DNA from: Pyrocephalus nanus
Taxonomy: Eukaryota > Chordata > Aves > Passeriformes > Tyrannidae
DNA: 64,000 nucleotides
Reading direction: 5' to 3'
NCBI GenBank assembly: GCA_038380795.1
Contig: CM076271.1
Span: 19,111,001-19,175,000 of the forward strand
Shown one piece after another: positions 20,614-33,629 of this stretch; positions within the stretch are counted from its first letter, which is position 1; each line of letters opens with the position of its first letter. Below the pieces are notes generated by a model. It was not told the origin of the DNA and did not search any database. It saw only the letters and a list, made by a program, of their open reading frames with translations. The position numbers and the translations under genes were made by a program.

Positions 20614-22496
20614 TTAAATTTAAATACACATAATATCAGAAGAATATAGATCTATATTCACACCAGAAATCAGCTATTCAGCAGCAGTGACACACCTTCA
20701 ATTCCTGATTCTTTTACTGGAGGTGGGATGGCTGCTGCAGGAGAAGGATCTAAAATAGGTCACTGAAAGAAGAAAAGATTGAGTTTAAAATTATTTTCTT
20801 AGTCAGTTGGCTGCTTCCGTGTCATCCTAAGATCCTGGCAGGGGGAACTACGTGGGATTTCTGGATGTCACCTCATTGTCTGTACAAAGGGCAAAATGGA
20901 AAAAAAAAAAAAAGAAGTCAGAGGGAGCCCTTGGCCCTGGAAAATAGAGGTGCAAAATTGTTGAGAAGGACCACGGGGCTGTTGGGGATGGTTTATGAGC
21001 CCAGGGCTGTCCTGGGCTGCCTCCCTGAGGCCTCTCCCTCCTCCAGATCTGATAGAAATCCTGAATTGACTGATGAGATGGATCCTGGCAGAGGCTGGAG
21101 CAGTGGTAGAGGATCAGCACAGTTGCTGCAGGACATCCAAAGCCTGGCTGTCCCCTGGGTGTCACCCAGCCCTGTTGGAGAGCAAGAGGAGATGGAATTT
21201 GGCTCCAACACTCACCTGGGAGCCCTTCACGTGTGACAACACCCAGAAAGCTTGCTAGAAAATTCTGGAGGCTAATTTAGATTTGTTATCCAACAGAAGG
21301 CTCGAGAACCCTGCCAGGCTCCAAAATTCAGCAGTGAAGCCCTTGCAGGAGCACCCTCCTTCCTGCCAGCCAGGGGCCTGAGCTTTGCCATGGGTGTCAC
21401 AACAAGAGCCATTTAATCACAGAAGCCATGGCCAACTGCTGAAATAAATAAGATTAAACACCCACCCATACCACCAACCAACCCAAAGCAAATGGAAGAG
21501 TGGAAGAAATCAGCCTTCAGGACACACCGGAATACAGATTATTTTTTGGGTTTTTTTCATTCTGGAAAACACTGAGTAAAAGGTCCCCTCCGTTATTATC
21601 AGTTCAGACGGAGCAGACAGAGAAAGGCAGGCACTGAGAAGTTCTCAGAAGAGATAAAGAAGTTGAGAAAATCATTTTATTGCCTGACAGAAGGGGAGGC
21701 TGCCTTAATTTTGTTGTCACTGGGAGTCTAAATGTATAAGGACAGCTGCTGTGCTCAAGCAACAATGCAATCAGTTAATGCTTTCAGCAGGGAGACATTA
21801 GCTGCTTCTCCCTCCTGCCAGGCAGGGAGAAACAAAGTTTACAAAAAAAAAAAAAAAAAAGGGAAAAAAAGGAAACTTTAGACCTTTTTTCCCATTTTTC
21901 CCATGGGCACAGAGAGGAGAAGGCCCCACCAGGACAGGGAATGCCTTCTGAATATTCTGTACCTTGTCCATCACATATTTGCTGAGACAAATGCAGTAAA
22001 GCCACGCAATTACAATTAATAAACAGATTACAATATGGAACAGAGAGATTGTCACCAAAGCCACTTTTGTCATCGACCAAAAAAGATCAAACAGCAAAAT
22101 AACGTTGACTAAGAAACAAAATGAAACCACAGAACCAGCAAGAATTTGCTCCTGTAGTGATGAAATCAGCACAAACCAGAGGAAGACATTTGCTGGTTTT
22201 CCATCCCCAGTTTGAAGGGAAAGTGAAGGAGAACAAACAAGAAGCTCAAACCACCCATAAAGCCAAGGATGTGTTTGTGCCTCAGAGCTGCAATGACCAA
22301 GGCTCCTCCTGAAGGAGCAACCTGCAGCTGCTTTGGCTTTAAAAAGTTCTGGGGTGATAAAAAAGAGCGTCAGAGGAGCCTTATCTTGGCATAATGAGGT
22401 GTTTTCAGGAAAAAAACGGAACAAGGGAAGGAAAAGGAAAGGGTTAAAGCTGTTCATGTTAGACACAACCACTGGTCCGTTTTAAAATAGGGACAA

Positions 22497-22560
22497 AGAA
22501 CCATTTAGGCTGGAGATCCTTGAGTCCAGCTCTTTACCCAGCACTGCCAAGCCCGAGTTT
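22497..22560 (-). mobile_element. Old CR1 LINE fragment (antisense)
   Basis: The sequence ACCATTTAGGCTGGAGATCC, then GAGTCCAGCTCTTTACCCAG and CACTGCCAAGCCC, resembles the 3' end of the CR1 group whose copies read 'ttaggttggaaaagacc ... cactgccaag'. It is degenerate and short. Confidence 0.6.
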
Positions 22561-22952
22561 GAGGGATGCCCTGGGATTTTGAGGCACTCAGCTCCATTTT
22601 TGGAATTTTGCTGTGCTCTTTCACAATCCACCTAAACTTGGGCTCTCAGAAACCTCTAAAAGATTAGGACGGGGGAAGATTTGTGATGGATACTTCAGTT
22701 CCTCCCCTGATCACAGTCCCTCAACACTTGCTCCCATTCAGTAATTAATTTTTCCAATGATTTAGTTGAAGGCTGTGTGGGGCCCACATGCAGGACACAG
22801 CTGCTTATCCCCTGCTCAGGTAAGAAACCCAAAAGCCTAAAGTCAGTCCTAAACCCACAGCTCAGATAAAACAACCTGAAGAACCATATTTTATAGGCAA
22901 ATCAACCGGGTGGAATTCGGATCTTTCAGTCAGGGAGTCTGAAATAGAACAT

Positions 22953-22970
22953 TAAAAAAAAAAAAAAAAA
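22953..22970. repeat. Poly-A tract
   Basis: Run of about 18 A residues followed by GAAAAATATATATTTC. Confidence 0.8.
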
Positions 22971-23863
22971 GAAAAATATATATTTCAATATAAAAGGGCA
23001 GCAACGACATGGCCTTAAAGGAAACAGGAGAATGTTGATTTTGTAACTTTAATGCTCTCAGGCCATCACAGGCTGAAATGAAGGAATTTCTCCTAAGTTG
23101 CCCTAAGCTCCAATCTTGATCTTACTCATAATTATTACATGTTGAAAGTTTAAATATTTCATATAGAAGAGATTAAAAGATTGCAAGAGAAACTGAATAA
23201 TCTCCCCAGACTTCAGAAAGCATAAAGGCCAAACCCAACCTGAAAGGAAAAGAACACTAAAACCACATTGTCAATTAAATCCCTTATATGCAACATTTGT
23301 CTTAATTTCAAATATTTATCGAAGAAGGATTTGAATAAGAGGAATTAATCTCAAGAAATGACAGATTAATCCTTTCTTTGGGACCAGTGATTATAAGAAG
23401 GTGCATTGAAAACAGCAGAGAGAATGCCAGGCAGGCTGGACAGAAAGCACAGCTCAGGTTGGACCTTGGGCTGCCCAAGTGGATTATCAAAGTCAGGCTT
23501 AGCCATTTTCACCAGGGTTTTATTCAGTCTGGGGAACAGCAGCTACAAAGAACCCAGGGATGTTGTGGAGCTCAGAGAAACCACCGGGGAGGGGAGATGG
23601 AAAACAGATCTCAAACCGCTTGAAAGGATTCAATAGCATCAATTAATGTAATTAGTTGGATTCTTTGTTGTTTTGGGGGCGTGTTCAGAGCTGGGTGTTT
23701 TATCCTTCTACTGCTTTGCTCCTCTGGCCTCATGGAAAGGGCTCTCCCTGCACCTCAAGGCTCTGAGATGTGGCCATGAGGGCACCAGGAAGGGCCACCA
23801 CAAAGATTAGATGAAGCCAGAGAGATTGAGGCTCATTTTTAAAACCTCCTGGAAATTAAAACA

Positions 23864-23898
23864 CAAAAAAAAAAAAAAAAAAACACCAAAAAAAAAAC
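23864..23898. repeat. A-rich tract
   Basis: About 19 A residues, CACC, then nine more A residues; simple sequence. Confidence 0.85.
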
Positions 23899-26800
23899 TG
23901 AGCCTGGTTGTGTTTCCAGTCAAGAAATAAAATAAAGTTTTGCTGATGTTTGAGGTTTCTCTCAATATTGATCCAACATCAAATGCCAGAGGGTGAGATG
24001 GTGAGTTTGAGGGGCAGAAAAGCAACAAGAGTGAGGACACTGAGCAAAAACTCCCCCTTTGGAGTTTGGTCTGCTGAAATAATTCAGTAAATTAATCAGT
24101 AAAGTGATCTTTGAAAACATACAATTCTTCATTTTCTATTCTGATCATCGTAGTAAATTATTTCACGTTTGTCAAGAGTGATTCATCCTCTCCTTGTCTT
24201 CCTACAACTTAAATCCAGAGAGGGTCTGGCTTGATCCAGGCTGTTAGCCAAGAGTTCTGGCTGAGCAGGGATCTGATGTGCAGGCTGGAGAAGATTGGCT
24301 TAGAGAGGCCTAAAATGAGCTGTCAGATACTTTCATTGGAGTGTTCTGGAGAGGCTTCTTAAGACATTGAGCCCTAAATACTTTGGGAAAAAAGGTAGAG
24401 CTGGATGAAGACACAAATAAATGAAATGGAGAGACTACCTTTAAACACAACCTGGTTTTATAGACAACAGAATAACACAAGGTATTTCAAGAGAATAATA
24501 CAAGATATCTCTTTGAAAACCAGGAAAATATGTCAGAAGCAGAAAGAAAATTAACTGTGACCAAGAAGAAAATACAGCCACTAACTGTGAACAGGAGATA
24601 TTAGGTCTGAAGGCAAAATAATCTCTAGAATTCTCCTTTCTTGTGAACGAAGCTGACACACCATTTTGTCTGATAACCTGCCTTCCCAGGATGCAATTGT
24701 GTCCTAAATTAAATCACATAATCACTTCATCCTGGTTGAAATTATTGTGTCATGTTGCTGAGAACTCTTCAGGAGGGAGTTCCACAGATGAGGGAACTGT
24801 CAACACTCAAATGAAAAGCAATCAATTTATTTTAATTAACTAAAGCTTTGTCTTATTTTTGTGAGTTCAATATGATATAATAATTTCAGACCATGTTGTA
24901 AGCAGAAATCATCAGCAAGACCTGTTGCAGTCTGTTTACAAAGTCTCTTGCTGCTGTTGCAGGTTCAGTTTGACAGTGGGTGAATAAAACAAACATTTCT
25001 CAGTAAAGGTGCAGCCTTTTTGCAGGATTTGTTTCTAAATGGAGCCCTGAGGAGAAGCAGCAGATTCCCAGACAGTGTCTGTTCCAAAGGTCAAGTGATT
25101 CCTGGGGAAAGGGATTGCAGAATGCTCTTTCTGACTTCTGCTGCTCCAGGAATGGTATTGGCACACTAAAAAAAAAGCAAGTTACAACCAGAAATTACCT
25201 TCCAATTCCAGAAAATTTCCAAGATATTATTAGTTATTTCCAACACCTTCAAAAAAGAAAGGACAAATAATGACAGAAGAGTGTTTTGAACACAAATAGA
25301 AATATATAGTTAAAACTGGTAAAAAAATCAACAAAAGGACACTTTTCCATCATTTTTTTTTCACAAATATTCCAGTTTTACTCAATTTTCCCCAAGAAAT
25401 TGGATTCAGATGCCTTGAATTGCATCTTTAATAGAGGGCTGATGAGGTTGAAGAGGTTTTAACCATTATATTCTGGCTTTATCCTCTGTTTACAATTCCA
25501 CTTGTGTTACCAGCATCCAGGTGACGGGGCAAGTCTTCATCCCTTCTGAGCTGATTTATGTTTTTGGCAGTTTCCACCTCAGTTCTGTCTCCACAAAACA
25601 ACCAGACTTCTTCTTTCAAAAAAAGAGCTGAGGAATATACAAATGAGAAGATCTGCCAAGTGCAGCTTCTCCCCTCTGAGGTTCTTTGAAATCATTTCCC
25701 TTGAACTCCCATCTTGAGGAAAGCAGATGCCTTTAAACAACCCTCAGAACTCCACAGAGGCATCTGTAAAATGTTTTCTCTCAGGAAATCAAAGGCAGGG
25801 GACCTTTGTTTCTCGACTCCTATGATAAATAAAGAACTCTGGCTTAAAATATATATATTTATAAGCATAGGAATCGTGTTAAACTCTTGTCACGCCGTAG
25901 AAAGTCGCACTTGACTTACAGTTTGGAAAGAATTTTTAGGGAATACTTCAAAGCCTGTTTATTTTCCCAGGCCTGCCAGAAAACAAGGTTCTAAGGGGAG
26001 ATTTTGCACAGGAGAGCAGCATTTCAGAGGGCTGGTTTGAGTGTTGGAGGCACAAACGTCTGAGATGTTGATCCAGGGCTGGTTCCTGACTCTCATATCC
26101 ATGATAATTGTTGGGTTAATCATCCCAAGGAAGGAAATGGACCATCCACTCATGAGTTATGGGATCAGAGTTACAGCAGAAGAAAGATCTTGGTCTTGGA
26201 TTGAAAATATTTGAGGAATTCCCACCCTCAGTCACAGTTCACTGGCACTGCTGAAGAGCTGCCCTCAAAATGAGTGTAAATAAGGGGTTTTTAGGACAGA
26301 ATTTGAGGGGGGCTCTATCTCACCTGAGAAAACTGGCAGACATAGAAAAAAAAAATTAGGACACCTAAACCAGCATCAAAGGGACAGTCAGGACTGTGCT
26401 CTGCCTTCATGGATTAATTCAAATTATTTGTAGCTTTATGTTGATTTATTTCTCCCTCCTGCTCAGTAAGGATCCTTGTCCTGCATGAAAAACTAAATGA
26501 ATGCTACTTAAAGTTTAGTCTTCTTGATTTGCATTTTATATGAGAGGGTAAATGAAATTTATGCTAATGTGATACATATATTCTTCCCTGAACCATTAAA
26601 GGGGAGGTGGGGCTACACAGTGCAATAGTTTAAATAATTATGGCTGTCACTCACAATTATTTGAACCCTTGTACATTAAGAAAGCAAGAAATTATCCTCC
26701 AAATCTAGAAAATGTCCTCCATGTTATTATGCTGATCAAAGTTCTTAAAATATTGGATGTAAGATACAAGTTCCCCAGGAGCAGCTTGGAAAATCAGAAG

Positions 26801-27487
26801 CTGAAAGTAAAATCCTTAAGTTTTAAATAGTTTTGACAGGTTTGCTATGTTTTCATACTTTCCAGAGAAGGTGCAGCGTGGAACTGGAAATGACAGAATA
26901 TTGTTTTCATTTGTTTCACCCTCCTGTAAATAAGTTCTCATAAAACCCTCCATTAATATCCAGGAAAACTTTTGTGATTTAATGATGATTTGAGATGTGA
27001 ACTAATGAGTCTGTGAGCTCCAGGACCTGTGTGTAAATCTGAGACAAGTTCTGAGCACTCAGAGCACCAGATGCCCTGGGCAGGGGTTATTGGGGAAATC
27101 TGTTGGGTACCTCAGCAGGAGAAATTTGGATATACCTGACCAAAAATCTGCTCCTGGAGGGAGGTCTCCACTTGAGCTTTTCAGCCTTTTTGTATGAGTG
27201 GTTCAAAGCAGAGGAACATTGGAAAGAAGGAATATATCCCTATATATAAATATATAAAATCAAGTGACCTGGGGCTGGTGTATTCTACAGCACATCTCTG
27301 GACTGGAGAGTATCTATTTCACTTGTATTTTCACTCATATTCAGTTAAAATATCAATAATTTTTGGTGTGAATAAAAGAGTGTCTCTGGCATAGGTGGCA
27401 TTATCTCTATGAACGAGGGGCTCTTGGCATGATGTGACAGATCCTTTGAAATGCAAAGGTAAGACCAAGTTATTAAAGCTCTTTTCT

Positions 27488-27509
27488 TCTTCTTTTTTTT
27501 TTTTTTTTA
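27488..27509. repeat. T-rich tract
   Basis: TCTTCTTC stretch followed by about 17 T residues; simple sequence. Confidence 0.8.
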
Positions 27510-30109
27510 TTGTATATTTTAGTCTGTGCTTGCCTTTGATTTCCAGCACTGAAGTCACAATACAGGCATCACAATAGAGGTCACAGGGAAGAACAGACAA
27601 AAATCAGGTCTTAAACTGTACACAGGCTGATCCTCTGGTTCCCAATTCATCAATCCAAAATAGTGACCTCTGGAGAGTGACAGGCAGAGATATCTGCATC
27701 CCAATCCCTCCATCCCTTTCTCTGCAGGGAGGAAAGGTCTTTGTGATGACAATTGCTGGGATGAATAAGGCTCTTCCAGCTCAGCTCTCAGACTAAACTT
27801 TTTGTGTGCTAAAGGAGGCATTTCTGTAGTACTTTGCACCATTATGGTAATGCATGAATTTAAAAAAAAAAATAGCAGGAGACAGGGGTGGAAATGGGGC
27901 TGACGCCAGCAGAGAATTCCCAGCTCGGAAGCACTTCCAGTGGGAGTCTCTGCTCTCTCCTCAAGCTGCTCTAATGATGATCTGAGTAGCCAAAAGCAGT
28001 TTTAAGCCAAACTTTTAGTCTGAATCCATCGGGACCAGTGGGCTAATGGAAAAGGAGATGATATCCTGGTATGGGTATGGGTAGAAACACTTCCAGCTGA
28101 TGGGAAAGCTGAACAACAGGCTGCAAAGTCCACTGAGCATATCCCTGGATGCTGCAGAGCTGCAGCACTAGGAGAGAGCTCAGGGCCTTAAAAGGTGGAT
28201 CAGAGATTTGGAGGAGAATGAAGGAACAATCAGGTCCCTGGGTGTAACACTGCAGGTTTAGTTATGATTTATCCAGGCCCCTGAAGTCCTCAGTGCACAC
28301 ATTTTGCATGTCAGCTCTCTAAATTGCATCCAAACCTTTGTTCTCTGACATTCAGCATCACTCTGCTCCAGCAAAGGTTGTTGCTTTTTTTTCTCCCAGT
28401 GCCTTCCTGACCTGTCTTTAAAGTCAGCACTGCCATCAGTCTCAGCTGACATACAGAAAATAGTGACATATCGACTTTTACAACAGGTGACACAACATGA
28501 ATGGATGGAAACTTGGCACTGGTTTTTCCATATGAAAGGAAGTGTCAACAAAACAGAGCAAAGTCCCCACACTTCATCCAGTTAATGAACCACCATTGTC
28601 CCTGTACACTCAGATATTCAGCAGAATACACCTCCTGAGAGAAGAAAAGAGGAACTTTGAAACAAAATTAATACTTTTAGCCCGAAATTTTCAACACGGA
28701 AACTTATTTCCTAAAATTCTGAGGGGATGAAGTTAATTGGTTTGAGCTGGTTGTTGTTTTGACAGGGGAGAGTGGAGATGAAACACAATAGTCTGCATTT
28801 ACCACAGTGTTTCTTCTTAGATTTTCAAAAAGGCATGGATTTTCCTTGTCTTTCCACCTTTTTGGGAGCACAGGACCACTGGGGCTGGATGGGGCCTCAG
28901 GAGGGGTCTGGTCCAGCCTTGGGCCAAAAGCTCAGATGAGGTTATCCCAACACTTTGTTTTTGTTCTTATTCCACATTATCCATATGCTGGAGCCCCTTG
29001 ATGTTCCCCAGTAGTCCCTGGGCACAGACAAGTCCTGGGTCCAACAGATGACCCCAAAAAAGCCAGTGGAGATAAAGATGCTTTGCAAGCACTGAAGTGC
29101 CCTCACACTCACCTGCTGAGCAAACCCTCACCCAACACTCGGAGGGAAAAACTGGAGGTGACCATTCCAAGGATAAACCAACTGCCCTCTCCTTTAGGAT
29201 CTAGAATTTCTTTTAGATTTCTAAATAAAAAGGCAGATTGGCACCGGTTAAAACTTCCAGTTTACAAACTGGGGTGAAAATTTCGCACGAGTGTCCAGGA
29301 ATTTCTGGAAATGTCTCGTTCCTCTTTCTCCGCTGCTCTGCAGTCCCAGGGAACCACTCAGTGCTGTCATACCCTGAACAAATCCATAGCAAGAGCACTA
29401 ATTGACTCGGGCTGATTAACAGCTGACAAGTGCTCAGTGGTGCACAGCTCAGTACAGCTCCGAAATTGCAAATGCTACAATCTACCAGAGCTGTCATTAA
29501 CTAGATTTTTTTTTTTCCCTCTCTCTGGCAGTCCCAATGCAGAGGTCAAAAAGGGAAATAGTGTGAGGAACAGCTCAGCTTTACTGCACACTTGATATTT
29601 GGCCTCTGGGAACTGGTTTCCTGTGGTGCTCGTAGACAAATTGTCATAAAAACACACATTAATTCCATAGTTGATTTCAGCCATACCATATGCACGGTGT
29701 TTCCTTTCAAGAGTTATCATGCATGGAGTTATTTATTACTGTACAGAACTGTTATAATGAAATAATGGTTGTCTCAGTGCCCTAAAGCTGTGGGGTCATT
29801 TAAATGCAACTGTCAGATGAAAAGAAAAGCTCCACGCTGCTTCTAAAACTGCAGGACTTGTTACATTAACATTTCAGCCTCCTGAAGAAAGGAGATTTGA
29901 GAAATTAATCCAATATGGGAAATTGGATGTTGAGAATAGCATAGCTGAGTATTTATGGAATGTCATTTCCCCCTTAGAAACACAGACAATTGGAGCTGAG
30001 TATTTGCTTTCTTATCCCGTTTCAGAGGGTGGGATTGGCACCGAGGGGAGCAGAACTGCTGCAGCTCAGTGACAGGAACAGGACAACAAAGCTTGGGGGC
30101 ATTTCTGTC

Positions 30110-30550
30110 AGGGAATCCCAGGATCACTGAGTTTGGAAAAGCCCTCTCAGCACATGGATCCTCCCTGTGCCCCATCCCCACCCTGTATCCCAGCCCAGAG
30201 CACTGAGTGCCACATCCAGTCCTTCCTTGGACACCTCCAGGGCTGGGCACTCCAAACCTCCCTGGGCAGCCCCTGCCACTGCCTGACCACCCTTTCCATG
30301 AGAAATTCCTGCTGATGTCCCACCTGCCCCTCCCTGGCACAGCTGGAGCCGTTCCCTCTCCTCCTGTCCCTGTTCCCTGGGAGCAGAGCCCAACTCCCCC
30401 CTGGCTCCCCCCTCCTGTCAGGGACTGCAGAGCCAGAAGGTCCCCCCTGAGCCTCCTTTTCTCCAGGCTGAGCCCCCCCAGCTCCCTCAGCCCCTCCTGC
30501 TGCTCCAGCCCCTTCCCCATCTCCACTGACCTTCTCTGAGCATCCATTGG
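30110..30550 (-). mobile_element. CR1 LINE fragment (antisense), second subfamily
   Basis: About 440 bp, GC-rich. It begins GGAATCCCAGGATCACTGAG, then TTTGGAAAAGCCCTC, and continues through CCCAGAGCACTGAGTGCCAC, TTGGACACCTCCAGGGCTGG, CTCCAAACCTCCCTGGGCAG and CTTTTCTCCAGGCTGAGCCC. The layout is that of CR1 in reverse orientation, but the sequence differs from the main group. The same subfamily occurs in sense orientation at 59516. A long open frame on the minus strand (29963-30547) is only this repeat. Confidence 0.88.
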
Positions 30551-30581
30551 GCCAGTGGAGATTCACCACTTTTAATTCAGA

Positions 30582-30603
30582 AAAAGAAAAAAAAAAAAAA
30601 AAA
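30582..30603. repeat. A-rich tract
   Basis: AAAAAG followed by about 17 A residues, just beyond the CR1 fragment. Confidence 0.85.
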
Positions 30604-32606
30604 GGTGTTCTTGGGTATTAGAACTTAGAAAAATGTTGATGCAGATTGAAAAGGAGTTAAGGACAGCCAGCTCCTGAGTCAGGGGCAGTGCTGTGGGTAG
30701 ATGCCTGGAGGTAGAGGCATTAGGTGTAGTCCAAACTCTTGGAAACACTACCATTTGCACAGATTTACTTTTAACACCAAGCAGTGACTGCCCAGAATTA
30801 TTATTTATACATGTATTGTTATTTAGCTTGCCATTAAAAAAAAAAATAAGAAAAATATAATGCTGTTTAAATTATCTGAGCACAAACCCACCTGAAAACA
30901 CCTGGTGATCCCTCACCATTCCAGTCCCACAGCAACCTGGCTATCAACCACTTGCAACCCTCATTTCCACACAAAAGCAAACTGGGAACAGCAGGAAGAG
31001 GTTTCCTGTTAATAAATAAACACATAAGAGAAGATCAATTAGTCAAAATGATGTGACTCATCTGTCATTTACAGGGGGACTCCTCCACACAAGGATTCTG
31101 TTCCTCATCCCAGGGATTGGCCTTGTTCTGCTCACAGCTCTTGAAGAGAGACGTTTAAAATCAAACAGCTCAGTGATCTGAGCACCCACCAAGCCCTGAC
31201 TGAAAGAATCAAGGCTGGGGCTGCTCCTGCTGTCCATGGGATGTATTTGCTCACATCTCAAATAGCTGCATTAGTCATCTCCACATTGTCCAGAAACACC
31301 AAATCATCCTCCAGCAGTTCTCTTTCTGATCTCTCTGGTACCTTTAGAAGGAAAGCAATGAAAATAAAACCCCTGAGGTGGCAGTGGATGTTCAGGTGTT
31401 TTTCACTGACGTGCACCCCCAACTTTATGACCCTTTGTAGTTTGGTCTGTGTCAATCTGCAAAATCTCTCCTTGGATTGTCTTCCTGACACCTCCAAATC
31501 ATGGATTTGAGGTGTTTCAGTGTCATCCATTCCATCCATTCTCACTTTCTATCCCACCTCTCAGGACTAGAGGGAGAGTAGAAATTTCATTTCCCCAAAG
31601 TCAGAACTTTTGCTGGAAAATATGACACATTTTTCAGGCAATTTCTGTGAGTGCCTTAAACGCTGTGAAAATGTTAAATGCACAGAACCCCCCTGTCCTT
31701 GGCTTTCTGTTGCCCCAGACCATCGTTCTGGCATGTCATTAAACCACAGAATCCCAGGGTGCCTGGAGCAGGAGCCTCAGTGTCTCACAAACAAGTCCCT
31801 CAGAGCCTGAAACCATCAGCCAGGAGGCTCCTGCTAATTGAGAGAGTGGAATTGCAAATGCAGAGCAGGTCAACGGAAGGGGAATTTGCTGGGAAGCCTC
31901 CTCGGAGTTCTCTTTAGATTCCTCCAAAGTTCTCAGAGCAATCAGAAGACAAAGGAGTGCAAATTGCAAAGTTAAGCTTTAAGCATCATATATAATAAAT
32001 TCCGAGCCAGAAGTGAGTGGATGATGCTGTAGGAACCTTTAAGGGTGGCATCCCCTCTATTCCCTATTCCTGAGCCACCACAGAAGTCAAGCTGTCCTAG
32101 GATGGGCATAATTATAGTCAGCAGCTTCTAAAGCTGAGCTTTTCCACAGTCATGGACAAACCCTCTGTCTCATAATAAGCAGGAGTGTTTAAACCTGATA
32201 CCCTTGGAAATAAAATTACAGCCCTGTAATGTAAAGGAGTTAAGAGAAAACCTCCTGCTGGTGTTTACAGACAAGAGTAAGAACAGAAAATAATTACAGA
32301 CAACAGCCTGACTGAGGGAATTATATAATAAAGATATTTATGTAGACCATCTCACTGCTATTCCAACAGGAAGGAAAAGAACATGACGATAGAGAAAAAT
32401 TTAAAGGCCAGAAAATTCTTTAGGAAGATGGGGAAAAAAAAACCACAAGTGAAAATCAATACACTGAGATGTTCTCTGCTCCACTTCCTTTGTGCTCTCA
32501 AAACAACATGAGCAAGGTTGTCTCACTATGACATCTGGAGCAGGATGACAGCAAACAAGGCAGGAACTCCAAAACTCCTCAGGACACTCCTGGAATTACA
32601 GTACTA

Positions 32607-32608
<2 letters not shown>

Positions 32609-32637
<29 letters not shown>
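32609..32637. repeat. Poly-A tract
   Basis: About 28 uninterrupted A residues following CTATTTTT. No upstream AATAAA hexamer, so it is not a clear retrocopy tail. Confidence 0.9.
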
Positions 32638-32642
<5 letters not shown>

Positions 32643-33537
32643 TTTCTCTCCCTGGAAAACAATAATTTTGTCTCCCTCTTTTGCCAGCCACATTGAGCCA
32701 TTAATTGCATAATTGCTCAACCCCCACAACCTGCTTTATTGGCTTTGAGATATCAAAGGAAGAACAAGAAACCCTGCTAACAGCATCATATAGCATTGCA
32801 TTAATTAAACAGCAGTGCTAGGAGAAAACCCAGCTGAAGCCACCGAGGAAGCTGCTGGGATGTGGTATTTGTTGGGATTATTCCCATTCCCCTTTTAGTC
32901 ATTGATGTGCCTGGATTGGTATTCCAGGTACACAGACCTGCCAAAGAAATTCCTGACCTTATCTAACAAAGTTTTCACCCCTGCCCTGATAACACAGAGA
33001 AATTTCCTAGGGCCAAATTGTGAAGTGATCAATCAGCAATTAGGGCAGGATTACACATTCTGGGAGTGTAACACAACTTAGGGGAAAATGGGAAAGAAAA
33101 AACCCAAACCAACCGAGGGATAATGAAGATAATTAGAATATTACCCATTATATTCATGTCCCTGCATCCTCTTAATGCAGTCAAATGAATTTATCCAGCT
33201 TTGGAAGAGCTCTGCTGGTCTCAGGAACTGCTGGCTTTGTGATTAGGGCAGTAGATGCAGAAATGAGTTCAGTTCCTGATCTTGTCAGAGGGTCCATTTG
33301 TGAGCTGGGACTAATCCCTGCAGCAGGACCCCACAAAACCCAGGGAATTTTCCAGAAGAGATTAATTTATAATCATCTTTTGGAGTAAGGCAGCATGGCG
33401 ATACACCCCTCGAATCTGTCCAAGAAAATCTGGGAGTTCCTACTCTTATTGGGGTTTTCCTACAGGATCTGGACTCCCCTCTTGCTTGTGGTGCTGAGGT
33501 TGATGCACCATTGCAAGAAGGAAGAGAAGGGAAAAGA

Positions 33538-33629
33538 GGGAAAGGGAAAGGGAAAGGGAAAGGGAAAGGGAAAGGGAAAGGGAAAGGGAAAGGGAAAGGG
33601 AAAGGGAAAGGGAAAGGGAAAGGGAAAGG
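33538..33629 (+). repeat. (GGGAAA)n hexanucleotide array
   Basis: Perfect array of GGGAAA units, about 15 copies over 92 bases, preceded by imperfect purine units from about 33510. The strand is pure purine. Each unit supplies a G3 run separated by AAA, which satisfies the G3N3 G-quadruplex pattern repeatedly, and the array can also form triplex DNA. Open frames through it (KGKG or PFPF repeats) are artefacts of the repeat. Confidence 0.97.

Larger units (their letters stand above)
19196..22496. other. Intergenic, no gene supported
   Basis: AT-rich unique sequence with A homopolymers at 20125-20142, 20900-20912 and 21843-21860, and a 28-base perfect AT palindrome at 20586-20613. A 224-codon open frame on the minus strand (21798-22472) is discussed as a finding; I do not call it a gene. 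Confidence 0.55.
22561..30109. other. Intergenic, 7.5 kb with no gene supported
   Basis: Longest repeat-poor stretch: AT-rich unique DNA with A/T homopolymers at 22953-22970, 23864-23882 and 27488-27509. The block 26500-26680 has an ATTTGCAT octamer (26527-26534) and several homeodomain-type cores and is a candidate regulatory element. I could not recognise any coding exon or RNA gene. Confidence 0.5.

Noticed and set aside
29963..30547. 194-codon open frame on the minus strand, rich in Gly and Arg
   Set aside because: It lies almost wholly within a CR1 fragment; the frame is an effect of the GC-rich repeat.
31742..31830. CACAGAATCCCAGGGTG as a CR1 start
   Set aside because: Similarity ends after about 15 bases; no further CR1 blocks follow.
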